This document shows, piece by piece, positions 6,023-9,051 of a DNA stretch of 9,051 nt (its first letter is position 1; each line of letters opens with the position of its first letter). The stretch spans positions 3,939 to 12,989 of the forward strand of contig JAQUHH010000035.1 in NCBI GenBank assembly GCA_028683685.1, read 5' to 3'. The stretch comes from Bacteroidales bacterium (GTDB taxonomy: Bacteria > Bacteroidota > Bacteroidia > Bacteroidales > WCHB1-69). The notes beneath the pieces were generated by a model. That model did not search any database. It was not told the DNA's origin and was given only the letters and a program-made list of their open reading frames with translations. Made by a program: the position numbers and the translations under genes.

Positions 6023-6213
6023 ATTAATTCTATTTCATTAAAATATATTATTATACTATGTCTAAACAGATTTCTTTCCAATCTTATTTCAACAAAACAA
6101 ACGTGAAAAGTTTTGAAAGAATTTCCATAAAACAGTAAACTATCTTTTTAAAAATTCTTTCAAAACATGAATTATTCACATTTTCTTCTCAATTAATAAA
6201 ACCATGCTGAAAT
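6023..6213. other. intergenic region between trxA and the DUF58 gene
   Basis: This 191-bp, strongly A/T-rich gap is the longest in the window. It contains a perfect 15-bp inverted repeat (6110-6166) in its middle. The operon-proximal part has a TATAAT-like hexamer on the minus strand (6055-6050), but no properly spaced partner, and Bacteroidota sigma factors use a different consensus. No small ORF with a family signature was seen. It should hold the end of the dnaE-trxA transcript and the promoter of the DUF58-radC operon. Confidence 0.6.
6110..6166 (-). terminator. perfect 15-bp inverted repeat; possible trxA terminator
   Basis: Arms are GTTTTGAAAGAATTT (6110-6124) and AAATTCTTTCAAAAC (6152-6166), exact reverse complements separated by 27 nt. 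A further 5-bp pair, GTGAA (6103-6107) and TTCAC (6175-6179), could extend the structure. It lies 47 bp past the trxA stop, and on the minus strand the structure is followed by TTTT and then more T-rich sequence, which suits an intrinsic terminator for dnaE-trxA. The stem is only 3 G/C pairs in 15 and the loop is long, so a protein-binding or other structural role is an alternative. Confidence 0.5.
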
Positions 6214-6531
6214 TTACAGCAAGGCATCTATTTTTGCAGCCAAAGTTGCTTTTGGTGCATAACCTACTTGTTTATCAACAAGTTCACCTCCTTTGAAAAA
6301 CAAAATTGTTGGAATATTACGAATTCCAAACTGAACAGAAATTTCAGAATTGGCTTCTACATCTACTTTGCCTATCACTGCTTTTCCTTCATACTCTTTT
6401 GACAACTCTTCCACCAAAGGTCCCACCTGACGACAAGGTCCACACCATTCTGCCCAAAAGTCAACCAATACGGGTTTGTCTGATTTTAATACTAATTCTT
6501 CAAAATTGCTGTCTGTAAATTCTAGTGCCAT
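6214..6531 (-). CDS. trxA: thioredoxin
   Basis: A small cytoplasmic protein-disulfide reductase that supplies electrons to enzymes such as ribonucleotide reductase and peroxiredoxins, and is itself reduced by thioredoxin reductase. The 105-residue length is typical. The active site is WCGPC (29-33) within VDFWAEWCGPCR, with the buried D24, the cis-proline loop IRNIPT (70-75, P74) and the C-terminal GYAPKATL helix. No signal peptide or membrane anchor is present, so it is not a periplasmic TlpA-type protein. The ATG at 6531 is 22 bp after the dnaE stop, with an A-rich leader and no Shine-Dalgarno sequence, so it is probably cotranscribed with dnaE. A promoter inside the dnaE 3' end cannot be ruled out. 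Confidence 0.97.
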   Translation of the reverse strand: MALEFTDSNFEELVLKSDKPVLVDFWAEWCGPCRQVGPLVEELSKEYEGKAVIGKVDVEANSEISVQFGIRNIPTILFFKGGELVDKQVGYAPKATLAAKIDALL

Positions 6532-6553
6532 AATATATTTGTTTTTTAGTTTT

Positions 6554-9051
6554 CTATTTTAAAATAAAATCCATTTTCTGTTTTTCTAATTCGTCAACCA
6601 AAGTAACACAATTTACTTTATATTTGTTTGATTTCAATTTAATATTACATTTATTAACTTGGTCTTTTAGGTTAATAACAAAAGAATGATGCCCTGGATG
6701 GCTGCTTAGCATTTTTTCAAAATTATTGATAAAAGACTCCTGAAGCTGAGTGGTCGTCAAAATCACTTCCACTGCTTTACACGACTTATCAAGCACTTCC
6801 GAAAGAAGTGATAATTTCACTTGCTTAAATTCAAAATCGGCATTTGAATCCTTTTCAAGTTTCCATTTGGGAGGAGGACCCGTTACTAAATCTACATAAA
6901 CAAACATTCCTTCGGTCATATATTTTTGAACCCCAACATATTGTTCACCAAAAAGGGTAATTTCTAGTGAATCAGAATAATCTTCCACAGTAAATCTGCC
7001 CCATGGTTTTCCTTTTGCTGATGTAGCATGAGTTGCCGAAGATATAATTCCACCAAATTTCATTTGAACTATTTTTTTCTGAGAAAGAGCTTCTTTAATT
7101 TGAGCAACATTCCCTTTTGCGAAAAATTTTAATGTATGTCGAAACTCATCCAAAGGATGCCCCGAAATATAGAATCCAGTGACTTCTTGTTCATGTTTTA
7201 ATTTAGTAATGGCATTCCATTCCGAACAAGAAGGAAATTCGATGTCTGGAACATCTGCATCTGCTTCGTCAAAATCAAACAACGAAACTTGTGCAGAATC
7301 TGCATTATTACTGATGTTTGTAGCATAGCGAACCAATTTTTCAAGAAAACTATTTCCATTGTCATCATAAAAAAACTGAGCTCTGTGAATTTCAGGGAAA
7401 CAATCAAATGCACCTGCTTTGGCAAGAGCTTCGATGCAACGTTTATTGCATGAACGTAGATTGACTCGGGTCATAAAATCGATAATTCCTTTGAAGGGAC
7501 CATTTTCATCTCGTTCGCAAATAATATCTTCCACAGCAGCTCCGCCAACTCCTTTCACGGCAGCCAATCCAAATCGAATTTGTCCTTTTTTATTTACCGT
7601 AAATTTCAATTCTGACTCTAAAACATCGGGACCCAAAACTTCAATCTCATTTTTTCTACAATCTTCTATGAGTTTTGAAATTTCATCAATCTTATTTAAA
7701 TTATGGGTTAAGTTGGCCGCCATAAACTCAGCCATATAATTTGCTTTCAAAAAAGCAGTTTGAAAAGCAATAAAACCATAGCAAGTAGAGTGAGATTTAT
7801 TGAAAGCATAATGGGCAAAAGCTTCCCAGTCTTTCCAAATTTTATCCAACACTTTTTCAGGATGCCCATTTGCCACAGCACCATCAATAAATTTAGATTT
7901 CATTTTTGCTAAAACATCCACTTGCTTTTTCCCCATTGCTTTTCGCAAAGTATCAGCTTCCCCTTTAGTAAAACCAGCAATTTTTTGCGACAACAACATC
8001 ACCTGTTCTTGATATACTGTAATTCCGTATGTATCTTCTAGATACTCTTGCATTTCGGGTAAATCGTATGTGATTTCTTGTAAACCATGTTTTCGTTTTA
8101 CAAAATCAGGAATATAAGCCAAAGGACCTGGACGATACAAGGCATTCATAGCAATAATATCCTCAAAACGAGATGGTTCCAAATCAATTAAATATTTTCT
8201 CATTCCTTCGGACTCAAACTGAAAAATAGCAGTAGTATTCCCCGCACTAAACAATTCAAATGTTTTTTTATCCTCCAAATCTACATTATCGATATCTACT
8301 ATATCCCCTTTGCTTCGCTTAATATTTAGCAATGCGTCATTGATAATGGAGAGTGTTTTAAGTCCCAAAAAGTCCATTTTCAACAATCCTACGCTCTCCA
8401 CAATTTTTCCATGAAATTGGGTAACAGGGCTATCGGTATCTTTTGCACGGGAAATGGGAACAAATTTCGTTAAATCATCTGGAGCAATAATAACACCACA
8501 CGCATGAACCCCTGTATTTCGCACCGAACCTTCAAGATTCATCGCTAAATCGAGCATCCTTTTGTATTGTGGATTTGAATCATAAGCCGCTTTCAATTCG
8601 GGAACATCCTTAATAGAAACATCCAGTTTTGTCCCCGCAGCTTCTGGAATTAGTTTTGCCAGACGGTCTGACTCGTGCAATGGGATTTTCAGGATTCGGG
8701 AAACATCCCTAATTGCTGATTTAGCAGCCATGGAACCAAAAGTAATAATCTGGGCTACTTTTTCCTGACCATACTTTTCCACTACATATTTTAGCACTAA
8801 ATCTCGTTTTTCGTCATCAAAGTCGATGTCGACATCGGGCATTGAAATCCGTTCAGGATTTAGAAAACGTTCAAAAAGTAATAAATATTTAATGGGATCA
8901 ATTCCTGTTATTTCAATAGCAAATGCCACTGCGGAACCCGCAGCGGAACCTCTACCGGGTCCGACACGAACGCCCATTTCTCGAGCTTTTTTAATAAAAT
9001 CCCAAACAATTAAGAAATATCCTGGGAATCCCATGTTTTTGACAACAGACA
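6554..9051 (-). CDS. dnaE: DNA polymerase III alpha subunit, C-terminal part (cut by window edge)
   Basis: The replicative polymerase catalytic subunit. The frame stays open to the window edge, adding SVVKN before the Met at 9034, so that Met is internal; by comparison with E. coli about 330 N-terminal residues including the PHP domain lie outside. Numbering from that Met: GFPGYFLIV (2-10), GPGRGSAAGS (25-34), palm motif MPDVDIDF (65-72) with D67/D69, and KMDFLGLKTL (219-228) with D221. The 154-residue spacing from D67 to D221 equals that of E. coli D401-D555. Fingers include YRPGPLAYIPD (300-310), YQEQVM (341-346) and FNKSHSTCYG (411-420). Then come a tandem HhH region (about 495-545), a clamp-binding pentamer QVSLF (582-586) and an OB fold (about 655-715). 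The DnaE type (not PolC) is clear. It is likely intact, with trxA 22 bp downstream. Confidence 0.97.
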   Translation of the reverse strand, partial: SVVKNMGFPGYFLIVWDFIKKAREMGVRVGPGRGSAAGSAVAFAIEITGIDPIKYLLLFERFLNPERISMPDVDIDFDDEKRDLVLKYVVEKYGQEKVAQIITFGSMAAKSAIRDVSRILKIPLHESDRLAKLIPEAAGTKLDVSIKDVPELKAAYDSNPQYKRMLDLAMNLEGSVRNTGVHACGVIIAPDDLTKFVPISRAKDTDSPVTQFHGKIVESVGLLKMDFLGLKTLSIINDALLNIKRSKGDIVDIDNVDLEDKKTFELFSAGNTTAIFQFESEGMRKYLIDLEPSRFEDIIAMNALYRPGPLAYIPDFVKRKHGLQEITYDLPEMQEYLEDTYGITVYQEQVMLLSQKIAGFTKGEADTLRKAMGKKQVDVLAKMKSKFIDGAVANGHPEKVLDKIWKDWEAFAHYAFNKSHSTCYGFIAFQTAFLKANYMAEFMAANLTHNLNKIDEISKLIEDCRKNEIEVLGPDVLESELKFTVNKKGQIRFGLAAVKGVGGAAVEDIICERDENGPFKGIIDFMTRVNLRSCNKRCIEALAKAGAFDCFPEIHRAQFFYDDNGNSFLEKLVRYATNISNNADSAQVSLFDFDEADADVPDIEFPSCSEWNAITKLKHEQEVTGFYISGHPLDEFRHTLKFFAKGNVAQIKEALSQKKIVQMKFGGIISSATHATSAKGKPWGRFTVEDYSDSLEITLFGEQYVGVQKYMTEGMFVYVDLVTGPPPKWKLEKDSNADFEFKQVKLSLLSEVLDKSCKAVEVILTTTQLQESFINNFEKMLSSHPGHHSFVINLKDQVNKCNIKLKSNKYKVNCVTLVDELEKQKMDFILK

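Noticed and set aside
6050..6055. TATAAT on the minus strand upstream of the DUF58 gene
   Set aside because: No -35-like element at suitable spacing (nearest TTGGAA is 20 nt away), and Bacteroidota primary sigma factors prefer TAnnTTTG.
6103..6179. Reading the trxA-DUF58 inverted repeat as a transposon or MITE remnant
   Set aside because: No flanking target-site duplication was seen and there is only one copy of the full element in the window; it would need genome-wide copies to be supported.
7198..7739. Open frames of 75 codons (minus, other frame) and 106 codons (plus) inside dnaE
   Set aside because: Both overlap well-conserved DnaE coding sequence and show no protein-like features.
1..9051. 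CRISPR arrays, tRNA/rRNA genes, IS elements, phage or defence systems
   Set aside because: No regularly spaced repeats, transposase, integrase or RNA-gene signatures were seen on either strand; gaps between genes are all under 200 bp.

Overview
The window is an AT-rich, ordinary-looking piece of a bacterial chromosome. All nine protein genes lie on the minus strand, so transcription runs from right to left. The gene content points to an anaerobic, fermentative member of the Bacteroidota. The evidence is a small outer-membrane beta-barrel with a signal peptide ending in NAQ, DUF58-radC gene neighbours, start codons preceded by A/T-rich leaders rather than Shine-Dalgarno sequences, and an [FeFe]-hydrogenase maturation gene (hydF). 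The phylum call is inferred from these traits; no sequence search was run.

Layout in the direction of transcription. (1) 9051-6214: the C-terminal two thirds of dnaE (replicative polymerase alpha subunit, cut by the window edge), then trxA 22 bp later. (2) 6213-6023: a 191-bp gap holding a perfect 15-bp inverted repeat. (3) 6022-2669: a tightly packed run of DUF58 protein, radC, a UDP-HexNAc 2-epimerase (wecB-like) and 5-formyl-THF cyclo-ligase, with gaps of 4 bp, 4 bp and an overlap of about 11 bp; very likely one operon. (4) 2668-2549: a 120-bp gap with a 9-bp inverted repeat that brackets a candidate promoter. (5) 2548-1865: an outer-membrane beta-barrel protein followed by a strong intrinsic terminator. 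(6) 1798-1289 and 1220-21: folK and hydF.

Functionally this is mainly housekeeping: replication (dnaE), thiol redox (trxA), nucleotide-sugar supply (wecB-like) and folate metabolism (fau1, folK). hydF adds H2 metabolism. DUF58 and RadC proteins are conserved but poorly understood. The dense packing of the central operon suggests shared expression rather than a shared pathway. I see no mobile element, CRISPR array, tRNA/rRNA, prophage or evident new multi-gene system. The points most worth a second look are the two boundary inverted repeats with a similar arm core, the terminator/promoter overlap before folK, the non-ATG start of the DUF58 gene, the GARPQ-type epimerase, and hydF with no hydE or hydG in view.
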